A stretch of 20,965 nucleotides of DNA. Origin: a virus. A program made the translations under genes and the position numbers. Numbering within the stretch: position 1 is the first letter of the stretch; the number at the start of each line of letters is the position of its first letter. The notes beneath the pieces are model-generated. The model saw only the letters and a program-made list of their open reading frames with translations. It was not told the DNA's origin and did no database searches. The stretch is from positions 1 to 20,965 of the IMG/VR virus record IMGVR_UViG_3300006753_000101; one strand, written 5' to 3'. Shown in pieces: positions 1 to 8,830 of the stretch.

Positions 1-660
1 AATTACTGCAGTAGCACAACCAATAGCTTCTGTTGTTGTTCCTGCTGCTACTACCTGTGATGAACCCATTAAACCTATACCTCTTGCTATTGTACCTGTT
101 CAAGCATTAACAAAGTTACCATTTACTGCTCCAGTACCATTCTGTCCTGTTGCATCTGCGTTGAGTGTGCCAGTTCATGTTATTGTTGTTGTACCCCTTA
201 TACCGTTATAGTCAGAGGAGGATATAGTTCCTGATACTGCTAGTGCTAGATCAGTATCATGGGCATCTACTATACCTGCTGATCCTGTTGCGGTTATTGA
301 TGCAGTTGCTTCTGCTTGTCACAAAATAGATAATTTAGCATTATCTGTGTCTCGCTTGAAGTTAGTGTCCTGATCTAAGACTCAAGCAGGATTGATGTAT
401 AGGATACAATCATCTGTACCTCAGGTTACTGCACCTCATATTGATACTCAAGCATCAACACCAGCCCATGAGCCACTAGAGTCCTTGAACTCTATTGTAC
501 CGGCATTATCTCTAATACCATACCCAGAAGAACCCACAGTAGTATTAAAGTTCAAATATTTGCTTGTACCGTTTATCAATATATCATAACCAGTGGTTGC
601 TACTGTTGTTATAGCGGTACCATCACCGGTTGTTGTCCGTTGTGAACCTGTTCTTGCCAT
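1..660 (-). CDS. Tail-fibre-like structural protein, 3' end cut by window edge
   Basis: The first 220 residues are visible, starting MARTGSQRTT; no stop is reached before the left edge. Around residues 70-100 the phrases GGTDDCILYINPAG and VLDQDTNFKRD resemble the 'start of fibre' pattern common in phage tail fibres and other repetitive beta-structured virion proteins. After it comes a Thr/Gly/Ala-rich region with short beta-type repeats (DTDLALAVSGT, GIRGTTTITGTGT). About seven in-frame TGA codons occur, each next to Gly/Ala/Thr and best read as Gly. It sits one base after the upstream coiled-coil gene and is probably co-transcribed with it. A host-contact role is inferred from composition only; no receptor-binding or enzymatic domain can be seen in the visible part. 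Confidence 0.65.
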
Positions 661-661
661 G

Positions 662-1249
662 TTATTTCTTTTTTCTTGATAAAGCCTTTTTGCGTCAATC
701 TAGTGCCGCTTGTTTTCTGTTTAGAGCAACTCTTTTGTCCTCCAATATGGCTTCCTCCTTTTCTTTATATGCAATAAATTCTTCTTTCTCCTTATACATC
801 AAATCTCTCTCTTGTTGGAGAGTTTTAATTTTGTCATTCAATTGTATTACATCTTTCTTTTGTTCTTTTAGTGTTTCCTTTATCCTTTTATTTTCAGCAT
901 CTATATCTATAAGCTCTTTCTTCTCATACTCGCAAAGCTCATAGGTTTTATCTGTGATCTTCTGTGCTAGTTCTTTTATGATAGATTGTTGTTTATCTGT
1001 CCTCTCATAAAAGGAGGTACTTCTTTGGTCCAAAGAATTATATATTTGCTCTAGGAATTGTTCAAGACTATACACTTCATTCTGATAAGATACTTTCTGA
1101 GAATAAACCTCAGACTTTCACCTTCTTTGCTCTTTAATTTCAGAAAGTACCCTATCTCTTTCTTTGTATAATAGGGTTATTCTTAGTTGAAGAGTCTGAA
1201 TATCCTCAAGTAAAGATTGTCTAATTTCTCCGGTGCCTGTTATTTTCAT
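662..1249 (-). CDS. Coiled-coil protein of unknown function (195 aa)
   Basis: The start MKITGTGEIR overlaps no other gene and lies two bases after the stop of the upstream gene. Almost the whole protein is charged, Lys/Glu/Gln-rich and heptad-like (for example KEQKKDVIQLNDKIKTL), predicting a long coiled coil. It ends with a basic tail, SRKKK, before TAA. Two in-frame TGA codons are read as Gly: one in ..EQRRGKSE.. near residue 45 and one just before the basic tail. A standard-code reading would truncate the gene at both ends. Its position between two fibre- or capsid-associated genes suggests a structural adaptor or fibre-assembly helper. This is inference from context; I do not recognise the family. 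Confidence 0.7.
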
Positions 1250-1251
1250 GG

Positions 1252-1656
1252 TTACGAATTATCATAAAGAGAAAGAAATATAGTAACGTCTCCAGCTGCT
1301 CTTGCTGTCATTTTTACACCAAGCCGTCTGTTACCGTTTTGGTTTATTTCATATTGGGTTACGCCATCAGATGATCCAGCATATACAACACCAGTGTCAC
1401 CATTTACAGCAGAAGCGTCCTCAAGAGCAATTACCTGAGTTGTTGCATATACATTGGTTGCACTTGCAGCAGCTGTAAGGTCTGGTTGATCTCCTAGTTG
1501 CTCATTACTAGCATAGAATTTCAGTGTTGCAGAAGCACTATTGTCAGCAACAAAAGTGAATACCGCATGTCTAAAGTCTTGGGTAAGTATGAATCCTGTT
1601 TGCTCGTTGGCAGCGTCAAGAGTTCATAGGTTATATGGTCCAGCTACTTGTCTCAT
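1252..1656 (-). CDS. Small beta-rich virion protein, unknown (134 aa)
   Basis: Starts MRQVAGPYNLGTLDAANEQ and ends FLSLYDNS before TAA. The sequence alternates short hydrophobic strands and Gly/Asn turns (HAVFTFVADN, ATLKFYAS, TGVVYAGSSDG, RLGVKMTARAAGDVTIFLSL), which suggests a beta-sandwich. Genes of this kind are common as hypothetical structural proteins near phage capsid and tail genes. One TGA (in YNLGT) is read as Gly; without it the ORF would start much later. The gene follows a terminator-like hairpin and lies two bases before the coiled-coil gene. A decoration or tail-accessory role is possible but not shown. Confidence 0.7.
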
Positions 1657-1685
1657 CTATATAAATAATCAATTAAAAGAAATAG

Positions 1686-1702
1686 AAGGGGGTTTCCCCC
1701 CT
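1686..1702 (-). terminator. Terminator-like hairpin after the beta-helix gene
   Basis: On the minus strand five Gs, AAA and five Cs form a GC-only 5-bp stem with a 3-base loop, extendable by one G-U and one A-U pair. It is followed by a pyrimidine- and T-rich tract (TTCTATTTCTTTT). It starts six bases after the TAA of the 1708-3159 gene, so it fits an intrinsic terminator or a pause site. The stem is short and the T-tract interrupted, so read-through is likely. Confidence 0.6.
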
Positions 1703-1707
1703 AGCTA

Positions 1708-3159
1708 TTATGCGGCAGCTACAGTTGCTCCATCATCTAGTGGAATATACCATAGTTCCCATTTTGTTGCTCCAGTATTAGTTGCAGATGTTTCAAGTTC
1801 AATAGACCCCTCTGCTACTTCCATAGAAGTGCCTCCGAGAGCGTTCAAACTTGTCCCACCATTTCCTAGCACAAGTGCTGTACCATCACCTTCTACGGTA
1901 AGGGTTGCTCCTGCTTCCAAAGCGTTTATGTCTACATTAGTACCTACAATAACTGTAGAACCTACTGTAGGGTTGTTGTTTATTTTAGCATTACAAGCCT
2001 GAGCCTGAACAACAGTAGTTACTTCACCAACTAACTTAGTAATAAGTACACGTCCACTAGAAACCGTAAACAAGGCATCTGTGGTTGTGGCTGGTAAAGT
2101 ATCAGAGGCTTTTAATACTCTTTTACCAAGAATAGAGTTAGTAGAAGCGTCTGTACCATCACCCAACTGTCTATCATATACTGATCTCATTACCTCTGCC
2201 ATTGATACTGCATTGGCTGGTGCCGCTGCTGCTGGAAAGGCAGCAATACCTGCTGCTCCTGAGAACTCAGCAAGTAATGTAACAACATTAGCTGCTATTA
2301 CAGAGAGATCGCCGATTGCTACAGCGTTACCTGAACCACCACTGAATGGCGCTCCTGCTGCACTATCAAATCCATCTACACTCCATGTTGAACCTGTTAC
2401 AGTATCAACAACATCTTTACTTAGATCAGTTGTTCCAGAAACATAGAATGTACCAGTAATCTTGGTATCAATAGTAGCTGTTGTATGAAATTCAACAACT
2501 GCTGTACTAGCTATACCATAGAAATCTACATTTATTCTTGCTCCAGTTCCACCAACAAGTCTAATTGCATTTACACAAGCATTACCTGCTGTGAACCCTT
2601 GATAACGTAGGTTTAATTTCATACGATCTGCTCCAGCTGTTGTAAGAACTGCTCTTACGCACTCAACTGTAGATGATGCGTCTTGAACCTCAACATCAAG
2701 CTCACAATCTGCTGCCGAAACAACAAATGGACTCACAACTGAGTCAATACTTGGTACTGCAATCATATTGAGTACCTTAGCACTAGCTGCGCTAACAGTA
2801 AAGGTTGAATCTGTAGCACTGAATGTCAATGTAGGTCTGTCTGCACCTACACCAATACCAATAACAGATACACCAGCAACGTCTAATGCGATAGCACCAG
2901 CGCTTGCGAGTGTTTCAGTATGTCAAGAAGCAACAAGAATCACATCACCACGATTTGCTGTAGTTTGGTTTATAGCGGAGTCAATATCAGCATAGAATCT
3001 TCCTTTACCATCACCGTCAGTGATGAAAAGATCTTGCAGTATTTGAGCACCAGCAGCAGCAGATTTTGCTACCACAAACACTTTACCACCAGAAGCCTGA
3101 ACTGCATACAATGCCGAAGCTACTGCTTGTCCATATCCTGCGTTTAAATTTTGTGACAT
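1708..3159 (-). CDS. Capsid-proximal beta-helix structural protein (483 aa)
   Basis: Starts MSQNLNAGYG; ends VAAA, TAA. Near residues 70-105 it carries NRGDVILVASGHTETL and ALDVAGVSVIGIG, followed by ADRPTLTF. This is the signature of a pectin-lyase-like/right-handed beta-helix structural protein widely encoded beside phage major capsid genes. The single in-frame TGA falls at the Gly of GHTET, a position that is glycine in the relatives I know, and it joins what would otherwise be two ORFs of 78 and about 370 residues. The C-terminal half is Ala/Gly/Thr/Val-rich beta sequence. Only one UGA-Gly is used among many glycines, unlike the tail genes. Probably a virion surface or head-associated protein; enzymatic activity is not indicated. 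Confidence 0.8.
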
Positions 3160-3186
3160 TATACATTGTTAAGTAAATTAAAAGCC

Positions 3187-3194
3187 ACCTCCTT
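3187..3194 (-). promoter_or_regulatory. Perfect but misplaced AAGGAGGT motif
   Basis: The 71-base gap between the capsid gene and the beta-helix gene holds AAGGAGGT on the minus strand, a full match to a classical Shine-Dalgarno sequence. It lies 27 bases before the ATG at 3159, too far for normal pairing. A nearer ATG in another frame meets a TAA after 27 codons. It may be chance, or be brought closer to the start by folding of the leader. Confidence 0.3.
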
Positions 3195-3230
3195 CCTACT
3201 CTCTTGATAGAAGAGCCAAACTATAGTAGA

Positions 3231-4241
3231 CTAGCTACCGTCACCTTTTGATCCTTTAATCCAGCGACCAGTTACAATAGCGATACCGTAAGTAGCTGCT
3301 GCGAGATAGTTCCAGTTTTCACTAGAGAACTCTTCACCGTTGTTTCCGTCTTGTGGAGTCTTCAAGTAAGGAGCTTCTAATTCACAGTAGTAGAAGTCAG
3401 ATTGTCTTGAAGCGGCTAAGAACCAGTATTTTCTTTTAGAAGTATCTACACCACCAGCTGCTGTAGTAGCAATTCTTCCTCCTTTCACATGTTTATAAGC
3501 ATTTTTATATACATTGAAGGTAGCAGAGTTAGATGTATCAACATTAGCTTCTGCATTCAAAAGCTCTCTAACTTGGTGGATAGTATTAGGATCATCTGTT
3601 GTAATAATGGTGTCAGGAGTGATCTCCATTTTTACACCAAGATTATCAAATGTTTCCTCGACAAAACTTTGTTCTGCTGTTTCCAAAGCTCCTTTAGAGA
3701 ACTGAGGATTACCAGTGATCTGGTTAGAGTATGTAGTAGCAGAACCTGTAAGCGTATGTACTGCACTAATTAGTGCTAGATCATCACCCACATCAATGCT
3801 TACAGACTCACCGTCAAGATCAGTATAGCTTGTACTCCATGCGAACGTCAATCTATGTGATAGATCTAGATCACATCTACTTGGACAAACCTCAGTCAAT
3901 GAAGTAACTCTGTCAAGGATATCTTGATCCTTACCAGCAACTCTCATTCTTTTAGTAATAGATACTTCAAGAGATATGGTATAAACCTGCATATCTTTCT
4001 CATATCCGTACTGTACTTCTGCTTGAGAAGCTGTATCACCTTCCGCTCTTTTCTGAGCATATTGTGATCTATGTAGTCTTTCTGCGAATCTTTTGGTGTC
4101 TCCAGTGCCATGAGGCATGACATCTGTAACAACAATATCAGATTCTTTGATTGCAGAAGGCAATATCATAAGACCATCTGTAAAACTCCTTTTCACAAGA
4201 TCAGTGAACTGACCAAATGAAAGCGAACTAATTGTTGGCAT
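3231..4241 (-). CDS. Major capsid protein (336 aa)
   Basis: Starts MPTISSLSFGQFTDLV and ends GSKGDGS with TAG. Recognised from overall family resemblance: an N-terminal arm, then VMPHGTGDTKRF, a helix-rich segment with DLDLSHRLTFAWSTSYTD, and the stretch HTLTGSATTYSNQITGNP. A C-terminal region with LLNAEANVDTSNSATFN follows, typical of HK97-fold coat proteins. The length is normal for the family. It lies after the probable scaffold and decoration genes, the usual order. It contains about 24 glycines and no TGA, so it reads cleanly under the standard code, unlike most neighbours. The leader is AT-rich with TTTACT close to the ATG and no Shine-Dalgarno sequence. Confidence 0.85.
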   Translation of the reverse strand: MPTISSLSFGQFTDLVKRSFTDGLMILPSAIKESDIVVTDVMPHGTGDTKRFAERLHRSQYAQKRAEGDTASQAEVQYGYEKDMQVYTISLEVSITKRMRVAGKDQDILDRVTSLTEVCPSRCDLDLSHRLTFAWSTSYTDLDGESVSIDVGDDLALISAVHTLTGSATTYSNQITGNPQFSKGALETAEQSFVEETFDNLGVKMEITPDTIITTDDPNTIHQVRELLNAEANVDTSNSATFNVYKNAYKHVKGGRIATTAAGGVDTSKRKYWFLAASRQSDFYYCELEAPYLKTPQDGNNGEEFSSENWNYLAAATYGIAIVTGRWIKGSKGDGS

Positions 4242-4275
4242 TAGTAGTAAATATTAAAGATTAAAATAATTTTAA

Positions 4276-4770
4276 TTATGCTGTTTCTGTAGTAGGTAAG
4301 TCAAACTTACAAGTACCTCTTGTAGAAGAGATGTACCCTGTAATTCTTGCTCCTTTACCTGCTGTGTCTACGTCTAGTCCAAGTGATGTAGAATCAATTT
4401 GTACTGTTTTGTATACATCAGCCACTGTAAATGTACCACCAACTACAGTAAAGTATGCTTCTGCTTCCTTTGTTTGACGTACTCGGACACCTTTAAGCTT
4501 TCCTGCTGTTGCATAGTCTGCATCACCAGAAACAATAGGCTCTGCCATAATACCCATAAAGTCTGCACCAGCTGCGTTCTCAACGCCCATAAGTGTAACG
4601 TTACCTGTAACGTCGTTACTTACAATCTCTATACCAATAGCTGCACCCTCAGCGATAGCTGTAGAGGCTTTGAAAGGAAGAAGCGTCATCTTCCAGTTAA
4701 AGTTTGCCCCTATAGGATAGAAGTTTTGGGTTTTGTTGGGAGCATTAAGATCTGTTACTGCTTTTCCCAT
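4276..4770 (-). CDS. Probable capsid decoration/cement protein (164 aa)
   Basis: Starts MGKAVTDLNAPNKTQ; ends DLPTTETA, TAA. The protein is beta-rich with Gly turns (FKASTAIAEGAAIGIEI, VRQTKEAEAYFTVVGGT), a small-barrel style seen in phage head decoration proteins and encoded directly before the major capsid gene. Assignment rests on size, composition and position; I cannot place it in a named family with certainty. It has about 18 glycines and no in-frame TGA. The leader is AT-rich and holds TTTACT, with no Shine-Dalgarno sequence. Confidence 0.6.
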   Translation of the reverse strand: MGKAVTDLNAPNKTQNFYPIGANFNWKMTLLPFKASTAIAEGAAIGIEIVSNDVTGNVTLMGVENAAGADFMGIMAEPIVSGDADYATAGKLKGVRVRQTKEAEAYFTVVGGTFTVADVYKTVQIDSTSLGLDVDTAGKGARITGYISSTRGTCKFDLPTTETA

Positions 4771-4808
4771 TGTGAATATAAAAAGTAAATAAAATTAGTC
4801 TAATAGTT

Positions 4809-5180
4809 TTAGTTCAAAGATTTCCTTATATCAGATATTCTGATGTTTTCTTGGAAATATTCATGTGACACTCCTTCTTCGTAAGTTCAGAATTTTTTAC
4901 CTATAGCAATCATGAAAGTTCTATTATATGTACCCACCAAAGTGTTTACTATAATATCCAAATCGCCTTTTCTAATATCATGCTTCTCTAAAACAGATAT
5001 CATATCAGGAACAACATTAACCAACATAATGTCCCTCTCTTGTGTTAGATCTTTTGGTTCTTCTGTTACCATATACTCTAACTGCGCCTCAGCGAACTCC
5101 CCTTGAGTTCAGTCCTTGAAAAGTACGTTAGTGCCTTTTATAGCATCAACCTCTTTCTGTCCTATATATTGTTTGGTCAT
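4809..5180 (-). CDS. Small conserved-position protein, unknown (123 aa)
   Basis: Starts MTKQYIGQKEVDAIKGTNVLF; ends with QENIRISDIRKSLN before TAA. Its ATG overlaps the TAA of the upstream gene by one base (TAATG), suggesting translational coupling. Mixed alpha/beta composition; no motif recognised. Two TGA codons are read as Gly: FKDGTQGEF near residue 25 and IGKKFGTYEEGVS near residue 98. Together they extend a 61-residue standard-code fragment at both ends. Between scaffold and capsid genes, a head-completion, connector or chaperone role is possible, but this is inference from position only. Confidence 0.65.
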
Positions 5181-5665
5181 TATCAGTTGATTACATTTTC
5201 TAAAACTTCTATCTCTCAATACTTCTCAGTCTTGAAAGCATAAGCCGTACTGCCGTCCTCTTTTTGAACAACACCACAAGGCACCTTATCACTTCTCTCA
5301 AAAGATCTTAGGAAATCAATCACATCAACTCTGGCTGTTTTTCAATCCGCTAAAGAGAGCTTAAGGATTTGATTATTCACATAGGAATTACCATCCTTAT
5401 AGAGCCAATCTCTGTTCTTGTCCTTTTTATCGCTTACATAGGTTAATACAGGAACACCTCCTCGAAGTTTGTAGCTATAATGTCTAGGTCCAATGTATCT
5501 CTCTTTTTGCTTCTTGAATTTATTAGCTCATTGTTGCTCTGAAAGCTCCTGAATCTTTTGGTCCTGATCCTCAAGTCTTTGTAGTAACTGTGCTAGATTA
5601 GGTTGTTCTGTTGCTTGCGTTTGCTGTTCCGTTACAGCGTTAGTTTCTTCTTCGATTTTTGCCAT
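5180..5665 (-). CDS. Unknown protein with coiled-coil N terminus (161 aa)
   Basis: Starts MAKIEEETNAVTEQQTQ. Residues 1-45 are Gln/Glu-rich and helical (LLQRLEDQDQKIQELSEQQ). The remainder is a compact mixed domain (RYIGPRHYSYKLRGGVPVL, KDKNRDWLYKDGNSY, FLRSFERSDKVPCGVV). Four TGA codons are read as Gly. The last is immediately before the stop, giving TGA-TAA-TG, where the TAA also overlaps the next start codon. In the standard code this would be a tandem stop. The gene lies five bases after the scaffold gene. Function unknown; a head-assembly role is suggested only by context. Confidence 0.65.
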
Positions 5666-5670
5666 GGGAT

Positions 5671-6405
5671 TTATTTGTTAGAATTTAAAGAAATAATTCT
5701 GCCGCCTCTAATAACAAAGTCAGACATTCCATCTTTTTTGTTGTCAGGGGCTTTACTAGAGGGTTTTGATGCTCAGGAGGTTCAAAGCAACGCTCTGGCT
5801 TCTTGTCATCTTCACTCTCTAATCTCATCTCTGCTCACGTAAAGAGTTGCCATTTCTGCGTATTCTTTTGCATCAGCTTCGGTTAGTGTCTTACCTTTTG
5901 TGATTTTGTCAAAGTAGGATTGTGCCTGATCTCTCTTCTCATCACTAAGCTTAGAAATGATATTCTCTGCCTTCTTTAATGCCTTCTTTAATGACTCTGT
6001 GTGCATCTCTTGGGATCTTTTCTCTTGATACATTTTCTCAAAGTCATCTTTTAGAGATGGTTGTTTCTGATTTTGCTCCATAGAGTCACGTCAGAGATCA
6101 AGTACAGCTTCTTTGGCATCACCATAAGACTTGTAGCCAAACCTTTTTGCAACTTCATTTGCAGCAATTGGGTCTTTCTCATGAAGTTCTAACAAACTTT
6201 TTGCGTTCTGTTCTGCATTCTGAACTCCGGAATCAATAAGTAAAGACCTCATCCTTTCGACTTCTTGTCTGCTTCCTTCCATTTGTTCTTGATGCCTTTT
6301 AGTGACTGCATCACTGTCATTGGGATGGGCTTCACCAGATTCCTGATCTGCTTGAGAGTTGTCCTGTTCAACAGGAGTCCCATCTTTATCCAAGTTGTCC
6401 GTCAT
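5671..6405 (-). CDS. Probable capsid scaffolding protein (244 aa)
   Basis: Starts MTDNLDKDGTPVEQ, highly acidic and polar for the first 50 residues (SQADQESGEAHPNDSD). Helical, charged segments follow (MEGSRQEVERMRSLL, ESLKKALKKAENIISKL, DEKRDQAQSYFDKI). The C-terminal part is low-complexity and ends with a basic tail (RGGRIISLNSNK). Low hydrophobicity, coiled-coil content and position before the capsid gene fit a scaffolding protein. Five TGA codons are read as Gly; one (in LDLGRDSMEQ, near residue 105) joins two halves that appear as separate ORFs in the standard code. The leader contains a terminator hairpin and a long RNA hairpin, suggesting regulated expression of the capsid cluster. Confidence 0.65.
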
Positions 6406-6426
6406 GGGGTTGGAAAAGAAAATAAA

Positions 6427-6449
6427 AAACAGGTATCTACTACCTGTTT
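6427..6449 (-). terminator. Intrinsic terminator-type hairpin in the scaffold leader
   Basis: On the minus strand AAACAGGTA, a 5-base loop and TACCTGTTT form a perfect 9-bp stem, directly followed by TTTATTTTCTTTT. This is a textbook factor-independent terminator shape, but it ends about 20 bases before the scaffold start codon. Its 5' arm is also part of the 3' arm of the 28-bp hairpin at 6437-6500, so the two folds are mutually exclusive. Confidence 0.75.
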
Positions 6450-6500
6450 AATGAGAACGAAGACACCCCCGCGTCTCCACTCCCATTAAACAGGCAGTAG
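6437..6500 (-). promoter_or_regulatory. 28-bp RNA hairpin, possible antiterminator
   Basis: Arms 6437-6464 and 6473-6500 pair over 28 contiguous positions around an 8-base loop. Five positions are not Watson-Crick. In the minus-strand transcript all five are G-U wobbles; in a plus-strand transcript all five would be A-C mismatches. That asymmetry points to an RNA structure kept in the transcribed strand. It overlaps the 5' arm of the terminator hairpin at 6427-6449, the geometry of an attenuator. Ribonuclease processing or mRNA stabilisation are alternatives. Confidence 0.7.
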
Positions 6501-6532
6501 GGTTGTTGGGGGTTATTGTATCTATTAATGAG

Positions 6533-6859
6533 CTACTTCTTCTTTTTTGCTTTTTTTGCCCCTTTTGCCTCTTCTCTCTTTTTTAGGAGATCTGTGTAGT
6601 GTTCTTGTGTCTTCTCTGCGTCACTTATAATTCATTCAATTGTGCTTATACCTATATATGCTTGCACCTCCTTTCAATTGTAGTTTCACATTCACAGATT
6701 TGCTCTAATTCTGTTTATGCAAGTTTGAAGATATTTTATGAATATGTCCTTGTATTCTATTAATTCTTGCACATCTGTTTCGCTAAATCTAATCTCTCAT
6801 TCTCTCATGCGCATTTGATCAGTAGACGTTATTACAAGCTTATCCTTTGTGTTGGTCAT
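6533..6859 (-). CDS. Small basic protein of unknown function (108 aa)
   Basis: Starts MTNTKDKLVITSTDQMRMRE, overlapping the portal gene by 28 bases in another frame; ends with a Lys-rich tail (EEAKGAKKAKKKK) and TAG. It is invisible under the standard code, because five TGA codons (read as Gly) break it into short pieces. The middle part (ISTIEGIISDAEKTQEHY) looks like a small helical or helix-turn-helix type fold, and the NYNGKEVQAYIGIS phrase is compatible with a DNA-binding or adaptor protein. Known phages often place small head-completion proteins between portal and scaffold. Function not recognised. Confidence 0.65.
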
Positions 6860-8748
6860 TGTGATGGATTAGGGGGTAAAATGGGCCTTCTTGGGGCTCC
6901 CTGAGTCTCTGCCTCTGCCTCCATTGGTGCCGCTTGCTGTTCTGCCTGCATCACCTGCTGCCCCTCTTGTGCAACCTCTTGCGATCTCATCATGCCTTGA
7001 AGTTTTGCAATTATCTCTGACTTCCTTTCTTGTACATCTTCTGATTCGGCTCCAGTTGGCAACTCAAGATTGTAGTCGCTCGCAAGATCAGTGAGCGTTT
7101 TCTTTAGAGGCATTATTGCATCTATGTCTACTCCTAGTTGTTTTGCTTGTGCGTATCATTGTGCTATCGCTCCAACGGCTTGCACTAACTCTAGTTTCAA
7201 TTGCCTATCAACCATATTTATGGTAGGAGCAGTTGTATTTGTATATACATCAACATATATATCTCCCTTGAGCATCTCAGGGGTAACTTGCAACATATTC
7301 TTGCCTTTTGCTTTTCTTAGTTTGCCGTTCACCATCTTTTCGTCCTCAAGCTCTATCTCTGGATATAGACCCTTTGCTGTTTTGATTGGGAAGTATGTTT
7401 GGAGTGCGTCTTTATATAGATTGGCAAATCTCTCGTAAGCAAGGTTTCTACTCGTTATCCACACATTTATTCTCTTCTGACTGGCTTCTCTTTGTACTTC
7501 AGTTTGAAATGCTGTCTGTTGTGGTGTTCAAATGATGTTTTGTATGTCTATGCCCGTATAGATTGCTACATCTTTATATAGTCTATCAATGTAATTGAAT
7601 ATTGAGGCATTTGGTGGATTTCCACTTATTTGCTGAAAGTTTGCTCAAAGGTTGCCATCAAAGGTAAGTATCTCATTATCATAGGAAAATTCTCTACCAT
7701 CAAAGGTGAGTCCATTACCTATTGCAAGTACCTGTGAGTTGCTTCTTCTTATTCAATCCATAAGTAGCTCTCTGAGATTATTTACTTCGCTATTAAACAT
7801 AAGTAATCCTTCACAAAGACCTCTTCCATATATGCTGTAATTCTTTTTGCCGAGTGGTCTCACAAAGAAAGGAAGTGCTTTTGTTCCATTGATTGTGCTA
7901 ATCATTGGATGTTCTCTTACAAGTACACCATTTGCTATTTCCATGTACACATCGGTATCTATGTTCCAATAGTATATTATCTCCACAAAGTCGCCCTGCT
8001 TGGTATCCTCTTCTTGTACCGTAAAGGTGTCATACTCGTTGTTATATGATTTTGGTGCCACATACTTCATGTTGCTATACAGTGGATTACTCTCATATAG
8101 TCTGAATTTCTCGTAAGACATTTGTCTTTTGTATATGCAATCAGATGCCTCATCTATTGATCTTGTGGCACGATTATCAATATAGAAACTTCTGATGTCC
8201 ATATCAGCTACTATTATTTTTTGGTCTTTTATGGTTCTTTTTTTCCAAGTTATGTTTCCCTCGTTGTCTAGGATAGGATCTAGTTGTTCTTTTTTGCTTG
8301 ATTCATATCACACGTATCACACTCAAGTTCAGAATCCAGCGGTTATGTATTCCATTGCATTAAATGTCCTGTCTCTTTGGTTCTTTCTCCAATCATATTT
8401 CCAAACATGCTCTAGTGTTTTAGCTTGATGATAGAAGTTTTGGTTTTCTCCTCTGAAATTGTATTCAGTCTTTATTTTTGCTGCATCAGCAACATATAGC
8501 TCAATCAAGGAACTTGCTAGAGGTACTGTTGAGGAGCTTCTCTCGTCAGGATATGGCTCGAAAATAGCGTCAATCATTGTTTGATAGAGATCCCAATCTC
8601 TATCGACAGCAGTCCTTCATTCTCTCATCTCGTTTTCTCTTTTTTTTACAAAGTCAATTTTGACTGAGTCGTCCTTGCTTGGATTAAAAGACTTGTAGTC
8701 TTGGGTCTGCTCAAATTTACTTACATCCAATTCAAATTGTTTTGGCAT
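6832..8748 (-). CDS. Portal protein (638 aa)
   Basis: Forms the dodecameric ring at the capsid vertex through which DNA is packaged and ejected. Starts MPKQFELDVSKFEQTQ. Near residues 137-149 is AGFGTGVGYVGYE, the Gly-rich segment typical of portals, with four of its glycines written TGA. The middle carries PLGKKNYSIYGRGLCEGL and the wing/stem region contains IGTPQQTAFQTEVQREAS, where portal relatives have a similar phrase. The C terminus is Gln/Pro-rich (QQVMQAEQQAAPMEA). Ten TGA codons in all are read as Gly; without them the gene shatters into four or more ORFs. It lies directly after terminase and before scaffold, as expected. A C5-6 tract precedes the start rather than a Shine-Dalgarno sequence. 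Confidence 0.88.
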
Positions 8749-8798
8749 GCATCATGGGTTAGTAGGGGGGTAGAAGTAAATATTACTTGGACTATTAC

Positions 8799-8830
8799 TT
8801 TATATATACTTTTTGATTTTTTCATTGCAA
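8799..8830 (-). promoter_or_regulatory. Candidate sigma70-type promoter for portal
   Basis: In the 82-base gap between terminase and portal the minus strand reads TTGCAA, 16-18 bases, then TATATA/TATAAA. The -35-like element directly abuts the terminase stop codon. In an AT-rich genome such matches occur by chance, so this is only a candidate. Confidence 0.3.

Noticed and set aside
1541-2446. Long plus-strand reading frames opposite the beta-helix gene
   Set aside because: They are antisense shadows of a low-stop, Ala/Thr/Val-rich gene; they give low-complexity protein with no recognisable motif, while the minus frame matches a known structural family.
6437-6500. Terminal inverted repeat of a small mobile element
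   Set aside because: The arms enclose only eight bases and there is no target duplication; the G-U-only mismatch pattern fits an RNA hairpin instead.
8721-8825. 34-residue ORF (MKKSKSIYKV...) between terminase and portal
   Set aside because: Very short, overlaps the portal start in another frame, and has no ribosome-binding signal; the stretch is better explained as a promoter/leader.
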